A DNA stretch of 64,000 bases, from positions 186,001 to 250,000 of the forward strand of contig OX381705.1 in NCBI GenBank assembly GCA_947462335.1, in the 5' to 3' direction. The notes beneath the pieces were generated by a model that was given only the letters and a program-made list of their open reading frames with translations, was not told the DNA's origin and ran no database searches. Made by a program: the position numbers and the translations under genes. Positions 43,341 through 55,500 of this stretch are shown here, piece after piece. Within the stretch, counting starts at the first letter, position 1. Each line of letters starts with the position of its first letter. This stretch comes from Harmothoe impar (Eukaryota > Annelida > Polychaeta > Phyllodocida > Polynoidae).

Positions 43341-46300
43341 CTGAAGAAAAGAAACACATGCTGACACTGTCTCTCTACCACCGCCTGAAGAAAAGTAACA
43401 CATGCTGAAACTGTCTCTCTACCTGAAGTAACACATGCTGACACAGTCTCTCTGCCTGAAGTAACACATGCTGACACTGTCTCTCTACCACTGACTGAAG
43501 TAACACATGCTGACACAGTCTCTCTACCACTGCCTGAAGTAACACATGCTGACACTGTCTCTCTGCCTGAAGTAACACATGCTGACACAGTCTCTCTGCC
43601 TGAAGTAACACATGCTGACACAGTCTCTCTGCCTGAAGTAACACATGCTGACACTGTCTCTCTGCCTGAAGTAACACATGCTGACACAGTCTCTCTAACT
43701 GAAGTAACACATGCTGCCACTGTCTCTCTGCCTGAAGTAACACATGCTGACACAGTCTCTCTACCACTGACTGAAGTAACACATGCTGACACTGTCTCTC
43801 TGCCTGAAGTAACACATGCTGACACTGTCTCTCTGCCTGAAGTAACACATGCTGACACAGTCTCTCTGCCTGAAGTAACACATGCTGCCACTGTCTCTCT
43901 GCCTGAAGTAACACATGCTGACACAGTCTCTCTAACTGAAGTAACACATGCTGACACTGTCTCTCTACCACTGACTGAAGTAACACATGCTGACACAGTC
44001 TCTCTGCCTGAAGTAACACATGCTGACACTGTCTCTCTACCACTGACTGAAGTAACACATGCTGACACAGTCTCTCTGCCTGAAGTAACACATGCTGACA
44101 CTGTCTCTCTGCCTGAAGTAACACATGCTGACACAGTCTCTCTGCCTGAAGTAACACATGCTGACACAGTCTCTCTGCCTGAAGTAACACATGCTGCCAC
44201 TGTCTCTCTGCCTGAAGTTACACATGCTGACACAGTCTCTCTACCACTGACTGAAGTAACACATGCTGACACAGTCTCTCTACCACTGCCTGAAGTAACA
44301 CATGCTGACACTGTCTCTCTGCCTGAAGTAACACATGCTGACACAGTCTCTCTGCCTGAAGTAACACATGCTGACACAGTCTCTCTACCTGAAGTAACAC
44401 ATGCTGACACAGTCTCTCTGCCTGAAGTAACACATGCTGACACAGTCTCTCTACCACTGCCTGAAGTAACACATGCTGACACTGTCTCTCTGCCTGAAGT
44501 AACACATGCTGGCACAGTCTCTCTACCACTGACTGAAGTAACACATGCTGACACAGTCTCTCTACCACTGCCTGAAGTAACACATGCTGACACTGTCTCT
44601 CTGCCTGAAGTAACACATGCTGACACTGTCTCTCTGCCTGAAGTAACACATGCTGACACTGTCTCTCTACCACTGACTGAAGTAACACATGCTGACACAG
44701 TCTCTCTGCCTGAAGTAACACATGCTGACACAGTCTCTCTGCCTGAAGTAACACATGCTGACACTGTCTCTCTACCTGAAGTAACACATGCTGACACAGT
44801 CTCTCTACCACTACCTGAAGTAACACATGCTGACACAGTCTCTCTGCCTGAAGTAACACATGCTGACACAGTCTCTCTGCCTGAAGTAACACATGCTGCC
44901 ACTGTCTCTCTGCCTGAAGTAACACATGCTGACACTGTCTCTCTAACTGAAGTAACACATGCTGCCACAGTCTCTCTGCCACTGCCTGAAGTAACACATG
45001 CTGACACTGTCTCTCTAACTGAAGTAACACATGCTGACACTGTCTCTCTACCTGAAGTAACACATGCTGACACAGTCTCTCTACCACTACCTGAAGTAAC
45101 ACATGCTGACACAGTCTCTCTGCCTGAAGTAACACATGCTGACACTGTCTCTCTAACTGAAGTAACACATGCTGACACAGTCTCTCTACCACTACCTGAA
45201 GTAACACATGCTGACACAGTCTCTCTGCCTGAAGTAACACATGCTGACACTGTCTCTCTGACTGAAGTAACACATGCTGCCACAGTCTCTCTGCCACTGC
45301 CTGAAGTAACACATGCTGACACTGTCTCTCTAACTGAAGTAACACATGCTGACACTGTCTCTCTGACTGAAGTAACACATGCTGACACAGTCTCTCTGCC
45401 TGAAGTAACACATGCTGACACAGTCTCTCTGCCTGAAGTAACACATGCTGACACAGTCTCTCTACCACTGACTGAAGTAACACATGCTGACACAGTCTCT
45501 CTGCCTGAAGTAACACATGCTGACACTGTCTCTCTAACTGAAGTAACACATGCTGACACTGTCTCTCTAACTGAAGTAACACATGCTGACACTGTCTCTC
45601 TACCACTGACTGAAGTAACACATGCTGACACAGTCTCTCTGCCACTGCCTGAAGTAACACATGCTGCCACTGTCTCTCTGCCTGAAGTAAAACATGCTGA
45701 CACTGTCTCTCTACCACTGCCTGAAGTAACACATGCTGACACTGTCTCTCTGCCACTGCCTGAAGTAACACATGCTGACACTGTCTCTCTGCCACTGCCT
45801 GAAGTAACACATGCTGACACAGTCTCTCTGCCACTGCCTGAAGTAACACATGCTGACACAGTCTCTCTAACTGAAGTAACACATGCTGACACAGTCTCTC
45901 TGCCTGAAGTAACACATGCTGACACAGTCTCTCTAACTGAAGTAACACATGCTGACACAGTCTCTCTACCACTGACTGAAGTAACACATGCTGACACAGT
46001 CTCTCTGCCTGAAGTAACACATGCTGACACAGTCTCTCTACCTGAAGTAACACATGCTGACACAGTCTCTCTAACTGAAGTAACACATGCTGACACAGTC
46101 TCTCTAACTGAAGTAACACATGCTGACACAGTCTCTCTAACTGAAGTAACACATGCTGACACAGTCTCTCTGCCTGAAGTTACACATGCTGACACAGTCT
46201 CTCTACCACTGACTGAAGTAACACATGCTGACACAGTCTCTCTGCCTGAAGTAACACATGCTGACACAGTCTCTCTAACTGAAGTAACACATGCTGACAC

Positions 46301-46850
46301 AGTCTCTCTGCCTGAAGTAACACATGCTGACACAGTCTCTCTAACTGAAGTAACACATGCTGACACAGTCTCTCTAACTGAAGTAACACATGCTGACACA
46401 GTCTCTCTAACTGAAGTAACACATGCTGACACAGTCTCTCTGCCTGAAGTTACACATGCTGACACAGTCTCTCTAACTGAAGTAACACATGCTGACACAG
46501 TCTCTCTGCCTGAAGTTACACATGCTGACACAGTCTCTCTAACTGAAGTAACACATGCTGACACAGTCTCTCTACCTGAAGTAACACATGCTGACACAGT
46601 CTCTCTACCACTGCCTGAAGTAACACATGCTGACACAGTCTCTCTGCCTGAAGTAACACATGCTGACACTGTCTCTCTGCCTGAAGTAACACATGCTGCC
46701 ACTGTCTCTCTGCCTGAAGTAACACATGCTGACACAGTCTCTCTACCACTACCTGAAGTAACACATGCTGACACAGTCTCTCTAACTGAAGTAACACATG
46801 CTGACACAGTCTCTCTAACTGAAGTAACACATGCTGACACTCTAGCTCTA
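43341..46850 (-). repeat. 33/42-bp minisatellite containing exon 2 acceptor copies
   Basis: About 100 units. The long form (42 bp, minus: acttcag|gcagtggtagagagac plus tgtgtcagcatgtgtt) is the exon 2 acceptor plus exon start. The short form (33 bp) lacks gtggta or similar. Both lengths are multiples of three, so one minus frame stays open for 1,175 codons (GRETVSACVTS), which is an artefact. Nearly every unit carries a TTCAG that could act as a 3' splice site. The nearest copy is 44 bp from the true acceptor, so its use would shift the frame. Confidence 0.93.
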
Positions 46851-46859
46851 CCACTCACA

Positions 46860-47147
46860 CCTACAGGCGGATTCTTACCAACAAATCAGGTCTCAAATGT
46901 AATCAACTTTACTGCCAGACATTTAGATGTCTAGAAAAGGACAGTCTTCAATCATTAAGAAGTAAATAATGTGCATCTTCTTTACTATGGTATAACCTAC
47001 CAATCTTACAATCTTTACAGTTAACAGTAAAAGGGTAGTAGTAGAAGGTTGTAATCACTATTATATAATTAATGCCAGTGGATATATAAAAGTTGCAGTG
47101 TAAATATGAAAATTATGGTGTCTATATATGGCAATATAAAATAACAG
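46860..47147. other. Unique intron 1 sequence
   Basis: AT-rich sequence between two arrays with no feature that I can support. Confidence 0.6.
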
Positions 47148-48056
47148 TGAATGCACGGCACCGGGTGGCACGCACAGCACCGGGTGGCACCGGGTGGCAT
47201 GCAAGGCACTGGGTGGCATGCATGGCACTGGGTGGCATGCACAGCACCGGGTGGCATGCACGGCACTGGGTGGCATGCATGGCACTGGGTGGCATGCACA
47301 GCACCGGATGGCACTGGGTGGCATGCATGGCACTGGGTGGCATGCACAGCACCGGGTGGCACGCACGGCACCGGATGGCACGCATGGCACCGGGTGGCAC
47401 CGGGTGGCATGCACAGCACCGGGTGGCACGCATGGCACCGGGTGGCACGCATGGCACCGGGTGGCATGCACAGCACTGGGTGGCATGCACAGCACTGGGT
47501 GGCACGCATGGCACCGGGTGGCACGCACGGCACCGGATGGCACGCATGGCACCGGGTGGCACGCACGGCACCGGGTGGCACGCACGGCACCAGATGGCAT
47601 GCACAGCACCGGGTGGCACCGGGTGGCACGCACGGCACCGGATGGCACGCATGGCACCGGGTGGCACGCACGGCACCGGGTGGCACGCACGGCACCGGAT
47701 GGCACCGGGTGGCACGCACGGCACCAGGTGGCACGCACGGCACCGGATGGCACCGGGTGGCACGCACGGCACCGGATGGCACCGGGTGGCACGCACGGCA
47801 CCGGGTGGCATGCATGGCACCGGGTGGCACCAGGTGGCATGCACAGCACCGGATGGCACACACGGCACCGGTTGGCACCGGGTGGCATGCACAGCACTGG
47901 GTGGCACGCATGGCACCGGGTGGCACCAGGTGGCATGCACAGCACCGGATGGCACACACGGCACCGGTTGGCACCGGGTGGCATGCACAGCACTGGGTGG
48001 CACGCATGGCACCGGGTGGCACCAGGTGTCAATGATGGCACCGGGTGGCACAAGTA
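47148..48056. repeat. 10-bp-based GC-rich minisatellite (GCACGCACGGCACCGGGTG)
   Basis: About 45 units of 19 bp, irregularly mixed with 10-bp half units (gcaccgggtg). CpG/TpG variants (cacgcacgg, catgcatgg) dominate the differences, consistent with methylation decay. It starts 16 bp inside intron 1 from the exon 1 donor. All five or six open frames across it are artefacts. Confidence 0.93.
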
Positions 48057-48071
48057 GGGTGTACAAGGTAC

Positions 48072-48161
48072 CTTGTCCTTGACGTACTTCCTGACCTCGT
48101 CCAGGTCCAGGGTGACGGGCTTGGTGCTGTAGGGGCTGGGAGAACTAGTTGTGCATCCCAT
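48072..48161 (-). CDS. Calpain exon 1: start, putative acylation signal
   Basis: ATG at 48159-48161 opens MGCTTSSPSPYSTKPVTLDL, then DEVRKYVKDK, ending at donor AAG|GTACCT in phase 0, which fits exon 2. M-G-C-x-x-S fits an N-myristoylation signal (Gly2, Ser6) with an adjacent palmitoylatable Cys3, so the protease may be membrane-anchored. This start is chosen because the downstream phase matches and because of the MGC motif; an upstream non-coding exon cannot be excluded. Confidence 0.75.
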
Positions 48162-48249
48162 GGGTGCCGCATGTCCGGCATGTTACCATGTAACCCGATA
48201 CAACCTGTAAGATACATAATACATACATGTTACATACTGTAGTACACAA

Positions 48250-48360
48250 TAGTGTGTGTTGCTAGGCAGATAAACAATTAGAATAGCTGCTGCTAGGCAA
48301 CCAGCTGTCTCAGCAACCAATAGAACCAATAGAACCATTGAATTCCTTGGGTCCATTTTA
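48250..48360. repeat. Single copy of the 145-bp repeat family (left part)
   Basis: gttgctaggcagataaacaa through gggtccatttta matches the array at 15846-17460. The repeat continues after the MITE at 48727 (ttatgggggatttt, cctcagg, ctatcaaaggt) to about 48920, matching 17450-17600. It is one dispersed repeat copy split by an insertion. Confidence 0.85.
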
Positions 48361-48726
48361 GGCCACTCAAAAAAATAAAATGGTTTCTCATCACCGCGCG
48401 CATCATAAAAATCAGGTTTTGGGGAAAACTTTTTTTCTTTTTTTTTGCCAAATTTTGATGAAAAACCTCATCAAAATGGATTAAATTGGTGATATTTGGT
48501 ATCAAATTAAAGCTAATAATGCCAGCAATGCAGTGGTATAGAAATAACTTACATTTTCCCCACTTCTCAAGATCAATTAATACTTAACCAATAAGATGTG
48601 AATTTTGGCCAAAGAAACCCGTAAATTGTCCTATACATTTTGGCCTGCGAGTAAAAAAAAAAAAAGCCGCGCTCGTCAGATTTCTCAGACCTAGGTGATG
48701 AGAAACCACTTTTTTTTTGAGTGGCC
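48361..48726. mobile_element. Harbinger-like MITE (366 bp)
   Basis: Inverted ends of about 33 bp start GGCCACTCAAAAAAA and include gtttctcatcacc. Flanked by TTA at 48358-48360 and 48727-48729. A 3-bp TTA duplication is typical of PIF/Harbinger transposition. It has no coding capacity, so it must be mobilised in trans. Paralogous empty sites (tccatattaggggg) at 15.8-17.5 kb confirm both boundaries. Confidence 0.85.
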
Positions 48727-48994
48727 TTATGGGGGATTTTACCTCAGGACCTATCAAAGGTCGATTGATATTAATGTTTTCACATAGGCATGAATTTGTG
48801 TGGTGACACCTTAAAACTAAATGGCGGCACCCCTTAAAACAAAATGGCGGCACCCGTACTGACTTCCTGTTAAGTGAAAACAATATAAGGCCTCAGCTTG
48901 GTGGTTCACAGGCTCACCACCAGGGCCCCTCCGGGGCCTTTCGGCCTTTAAAAAAACAGTGATGTAGTACATACAGACATGGTGTTGAGGTACT

Positions 48995-49486
48995 TATTAT
49001 ACCTAGCATATGATAGTCCTATCTCTTAAGCACTGAAACCAATACGTCCACTCCAGTGGCGTATTGCGCCAATACGCCCACCCAGTGGGCGTATTGAGAA
49101 AGGTCATGTGACCAGCTATTGACCAATCACAGCTCAGCTAGATTGAAGCCGATTTCTGTCCAAGTGTCCCCGATTGCAGATTTATTTCACGATTTATGAT
49201 ATGAATGCAGTTTATTTCTGAAGGTTTTATGATTGAAAACGGTAGGAAGCACATGTGGGCATGCATGCAAAACTTTACAGCATGTAAATCGAACCAGAAA
49301 TAACGATTTTAGAGGGAACTCGTCTATAAAAATGAAAAGACACCTAGGCTTGTGACCAGAAGGTGAGGTAGGCCTATGAATCGGCGATCTGCCCGATTTT
49401 TGCCGATAATTATTTGCAAATGTTTGCCATGTTTTGTGTGTTTTACAAATTATAATCGGTATGACTATCATATGCTAGGTATAATA
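48995..49486. mobile_element. 492-bp element with 24-bp terminal inverted repeats
   Basis: tattatacctagcatatgat at 48995 and its complement ending at 49486 form 24-bp perfect inverted ends. The interior is non-coding. A single stranded unit of the 21/23-bp array lies just left (48967-48992), so this element plus the next hairpin interrupt that array. Two small perfect hairpins (49041-49065 and 49071-49095, caatacgcccac type) lie inside. Family unknown. Confidence 0.6.
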
Positions 49487-49599
49487 AAACAAACACACAA
49501 CTCGTGGGCATCCCCCAGCCAAATGCCTACTTGTGGCCCTTATGAAGGGCCACGCGTAGGCATATGGCTGGGATATGCCCACACGTTATGTGTTTGGTT
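49487..49599. repeat. 113-bp palindrome
   Basis: Arms of about 54 bp (aaacaaacacacaactcgtg, gggcatcccccagcc, gcctacttgtggccctt) pair with about 85% identity around a ttatgaagg turn. It directly adjoins the 492-bp element and the start of the large array. Confidence 0.8.
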
Positions 49600-52500
49600 A
49601 ATACAGACATGGTGTTGAGGTACATATAGACATGTTGTTGAGGTGCATACAGACATGGTGTTGAGGTACATACAGACATGGTGTTGAGGTGCATACAGAC
49701 ATGGTGTTGAGGTATAGACATGTTGAGGTGCATACAGACATGGTGTTGAGGTATACAGACATGGTGTTGAGGTATACAGACATGGTGTTGAGGTATACAG
49801 ACATGGTGTTGAGGTATACAGACATGGTGTTGAGGTATACAGACATGGTGTTGAGGTATACAGACGTGGTGTTGAGGTACATACAGACATGGTGTTGTGG
49901 TACATACAGACATGGTGTTGAGGTGCATACAGACATGGTGTTGAGGTGCATACAGACATGGTGTTGAGGTATACAGACATGGTGTTGAGGTATACAGACA
50001 TAGTGTTGATGTATACAGACATGGTGTTGAGGTATACAGACATGGTGTTGAGGTGCATACAGACATGGTGTTGAGGTACATGGTGTTGAGGTGCATACAG
50101 ACATGGTGTTGAGGTACATACAGACATGGTGTTGAGGTATACAGACATGGTGTTGAGGTACATACAGACATGGTGTTGAGGTATACAGACATGGTGTTGA
50201 GGTATACAGACATGGTGTTGAGGTATACAGACATGGTGTTGAGGTATACAGACATGGTGTTGAGGTACATGGTGTTGAGGTATACAGACATGGTGTTGAG
50301 GTGCATACAGACATGGTGTTGAGGTACATGGTGTTGAGGTGCATACAGACATGGTGTTGAGGTATACAGACATGGTGTTGAGGTACATACAGACATGGTG
50401 TGGAGGTATACAGACATGGTGTTGAGGTGCATACAGACATGGTGTTGAGGTGCATACAGACATGGTGTTGAGGTATACAGACATGGTGTTGAGGTATACA
50501 GACATGGTGTTGAGGTATACAGACATGGTGTTGAGGTATACAGACATGGTGTTGAGGTATACAGACATGGTGTTGAGGTGCATACAGACATGGTGTTGAG
50601 GTACATACAGACATGGTGTTGAGGTATACAGACATGGTGTTGAGGTATACAGACATGGTGTGGAGGTGCATACAGACATGGTGTTGAGGTACATACAGAC
50701 ATGGTGTAGAGGTGCATACAGACATGGTGTTGAGGTATACAGACATGGTGTTACATACAGACATGGTGTTGAGGTATACAGACATGGTGTTGAGGTACAT
50801 ACAGACATGGTGTTGAGGTATACAGACATGGTGTTGAGGTATACAGACATGGTGTGGAGGTACATACAGACATGGTGTTGAGGTGCATACAGACATGGTG
50901 TTGAGGTACATACAGACATGGTGTTGAGGTATACAGACATGGTGTTGAGGTACATACAGACATGGTGTTGAGGTATACAGACATGGTGTTGAGGTGCATA
51001 CAGACATGGTGTTGAGGTGCATACAGACATGGTGTTGAGGTATACAGACATGGTGTAGAGGTACATACAGACATGGTGTTGAGGTACATACAGACATGGT
51101 GTTGAGGTGCATACAGACATGGTGTTAAGGTACATGGTGTTGAGGTATACAGACATGGTGTTGAGGTATACAGACATGGTGTTGAGGTACATACAGACAT
51201 GGTGTTGAGGTATACAGACATGGTGTTGAGGTACATGGTGTTGAGGTATACAGACATGGTGTTGAGGTATACAGACATGGTGTTGAGGTATACAGACATG
51301 GTGTTGAGGTATACAGACATGGTGTTGAGGTGCAAACAGACATGGTGTTGAGGTACATACAGACATGGTGTTGTATATACAGACATGGTGTTGAGGTGCA
51401 TACAGACATGGTGTTGAGGTATACAGACATGGTGTAGAGGTACATACAGACATGGTGTTGAGGTATACAGACATGGTATTGAGGTACATACAGACATGGT
51501 GTTGAGGTATACAGACATGGTGTTGAGGTGCATACAGACATGGTGTTGAGGTATACAGACATGGTGTTGAGGTGCATACAGACATGGTGTTGAGGTACAT
51601 ACAGACATGGTGTTGAGGTATACAGACATGGTGTTGAGGTATACAGACATGGTGTTGAGGTGCATACAGACATGGTGTTGAGGTATACAGACATGGTGTT
51701 GAGGTATACAGACATGGTGTTGAGGTACATACAGACATGGTGTTGAGGTACACACAGACATGGTGTTGAGGTACATACAGACATGGTGTTGAGGTGCATA
51801 CAGACATGGTGTTGAGGCATACAGACATGGTGTTGAGGTATACAGACATGGTGTTGAGGTATACAGACATGGTGTTGAGGTATACAGACATGGTGTTGAG
51901 GTGCATACAGACATGGTGTTGAGGTAAACAGACATGGTGTTGAGGTATACAGACATGGTGTGGAGGTACATACAGACATGGTGTTGAGGTGCATACAGAC
52001 ATGGTGTTGAGGTGCATACAGACATGGTGTTGAGGTATACAGACATGGTGTTGAGGTATACAGACATGGTGTTGAGGTGCATACAGACATGGTGTTGAGG
52101 TATACAGACATGGTGTTGAGGTATACAGACATGGTGTTGAGGTATACAGACATGGTGTTGAGGTGCATACAGACATGGTGCTGATACAGACATGGTCTTG
52201 AGGTGCATACAGACATGGTGTTGAGGTACATACAGACATGGTGTTGAGGTATACAGACATGGTGTTGAGGTGCATACAGACATGGTGTTGAGGTGCATAT
52301 AGACATGGTGTTGAGGTACATACAGACATGGTGTTGAGGTGCATATAGACATGGTGTTGAGGTACATACAGACATGGTGTAGAGGTGCATACAGACATGG
52401 TGTTGAGGTATACAGACATGGTGTTGAGGTATACAGACATGGTGTTGAGGTATACAGACATGGTGTTGAGGTATACAGACATGGTGTTGAGGTACATACA

Positions 52501-55500
52501 GACATGGTGTTGAGGTACATACAGACATGGTGTTGAGGTACATACAGACATGGTGTTTGGGTACATACAGACATGGTGTTGAGGTATACAGACATGGTGT
52601 TGAGGTACATACAGACATGGTGTTGAGGTGCATACAGACATGGTGTTGATACAGACATGGTGTTGAGGTGCATACATACATGGTGTTGAGGTACATACAG
52701 ACATGGTGTTGATACAGACATGGTGTTGAGGTGCATACATACATGGTGTTGAGGTGCATATAGACATGGTGTTGAGGTACATACAGACATGGTGTTGAGG
52801 TGCATATAGACATGGTGTTGAGGTATACAGACATGGTGTTGAGGTGCATACAGACATGGTGTTGAGGTACATACAGACATGGTGTTGAGGTGCATACAGA
52901 CATGGTGTTGAGGTACATACAGACATGGTGTTGAGGTACATACAGACATGGTGTTGAGGTACATACAGACATGGTGTTGAGGTATACAGACATGGTGTTA
53001 AGGTGCATACAGACATGGTGTTGAGGTATACAGACATGGTGTTGAGGTACATACAGACATGGTGTTGAGGTATACAGACATGGTGTTGAGGTACATACAG
53101 ACATGGTGTTGAGGTATACAGACATGGTGTTGAGGTACATACAGACATGGTGTTGAGGTTTACAGACATGGTGTGGAGGTGCATACAGACATGGTGTTGA
53201 GGTATACAGACATGGTGTTGAGGTATACAGACATGGTGTGGAGGTGCATACAGACATGGTGTTGAGGTATACAGACATGGTGTTGAGGTATACAGACATG
53301 GTGTTAAGGTATACAGACATGGTGTTGAGGTATACAGACATGGTGTTGAGGTATACAGACATGGTGTTGAGGTATACAGACATGGTGTTGAGGTGCATAC
53401 AGACATGGTGTTGAGGTACATACAGACATGGTGTTGAGGTATACAGACATGGTGTTGAGGTATACAGACATGGTGTTGAGGTATACAGACATGGTGTTGA
53501 GGTATACAGACAGGGTGTTGAGGTACATACAGACATGGTGTTGAGGTATACGGACATGGTGTTGAGGTATACAGACATGGTGTTGAGGTATACAGACATG
53601 GTGTGGAGGTGCATACAGACATGGTGTAGAGGTATATAGACATGGTGTTGAGGTATACAGACATGGTGTTGAGGTATATAGACATGGTGTTGAGGTATAC
53701 AGACATGGTGTTGAGGTATATAGACATGGTGTTGAGGTATACAGACATGGTGTTGAGGTACATACAGACATGGTGTTGAGGTGCATACAGACATGGTGTT
53801 GAGGTACATACAGACATGGTGTTGAGGTGCATACAGACATGGTGTTGAGGTGCATACAGACATGGTGTTGTGGTATACAGACATGGTGTTGAGGTATACA
53901 GACATGGTGTTGAGGTGCATACAGACATGGTGTTGAGGTGCATACAGACATGGTGTTGAGGTATACAGACATGGTGTTGAGGTAAACAGACATGGTGTTG
54001 AGGTATACAGACATGGTGTTGAGGTATACAGACATGGTGTTGAGGTATACAGACATGGTGTTGAGGTATACAGACATGGTGTTGAGGTACATACAGACAT
54101 AGTGTTGAGGTGCATACAGACATGGTGTGGAGGTGCATACAGACATGGTGTTGAGGTATACAGACATGGTGTTGAGGTAAACAGACATGGTGTTGAGGTA
54201 TACAGACATGGTGTTGAGGTACATACAGACATGGTGTTGAGGTATACAGACATGGTGTGGAGGTATACAGACATGGTGTGGAGGTATACAGACATGGTGT
54301 TGAGGTATACAGACATGGTGTTGAGGTACATACAGACATGGTGTTGGGGTATACAGACATGGTGTTGAGGTATATACAGACATGGTGTTGGGGTGCATAC
54401 AGACATGGTGTTGAGGTATACAGACATGGTGTTGAGGTGTATATAGACATGGTGTTGAGGTATACAGACATGGTGTTGAGGTATACAGACATGGTGTTGA
54501 GGTGCATACAGACATGGTGTTGAGGTATACAGACATGGTGTTGAGGTACATACAGACATGGTGTTGAGGTACATACAGACATGGTGTTGAGGTACATACA
54601 GACATGGTGTTGAGGTATACAGACATGGTGTTGAGGTATACAGACATGGTGTTGAGGTATACAGACATGGTGTGGAGGTGCAAACAGACATGGTGTTGAG
54701 GTACATACAGACATGGTGTTGAGGTATACAGACATGGTGTTGAGGTATACAGACATGGTGTTGAGGTATACAGACATGGTGTTGAGGTAAACAGACATGG
54801 TGTTGAGGTATACAGACATGGTGTTGGGGTGCATACAGACATGGTGTTGAGGTGCATACAGACATGGTGTTGAGGTGCATACAGACATGGTGTTGAGGTG
54901 CATACAGACATGGTGTTGAGGTGCATACAGACATGGTGTTGAGGTACATACAGACATGGTGTGGAGGTACAGACATGGTGTTGAGGTATACAGACATGGT
55001 GTGGAGGTATACAGACATGGTGTGGAGGTGCATACAGACATGGTGTTGAGGTATACAGACATGGTGTGGAGGTGCATACAGACATAGTGTTGAGGTATAC
55101 AGACATGGTGTGGAGGTATACAGACATGGTGTGGAGGTATACAGACATGGTGTGGAGGTGCATACAGACATGGTGTTGAGGTATACAGACATGGTGTGGA
55201 GGTGCATACAGACATGGTGTTGAGGTACATACAGACATGGTGTTGAGGTATACAGACAGACATGGTGTTGAGGTGCATACAGACATGGTGTTGAGGTATA
55301 CAGACATGGTGTTGAGGTGCATACAGACATGGTGTTGAGGTACATACAGACATGGTGTTGAGGTATACAGACAGACATGGTGTTGAGGTGCATACAGACA
55401 TGGTGTTGAGGTATACAGACATGGTGTTGAGGTACATACAGACATGGTGTTGAGGTGCATACAGACATGGTGTTGAGGTATACAGACATGGTGTTGAGGT

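Noticed and set aside
43331..46858. 1,175-codon minus-strand open frame (GRETVSACVTS repeats)
   Set aside because: Unit lengths of 33 and 42 bp keep any frame open. The sequence is intron 1 repeat derived from the exon 2 acceptor and the frame ends out of phase with exon 2.
1334..48161. Two separate calpain genes in opposite orientation
   Set aside because: Each half lacks exactly what the other has, and phase, catalytic spacing and peptide continuity fit a single gene.
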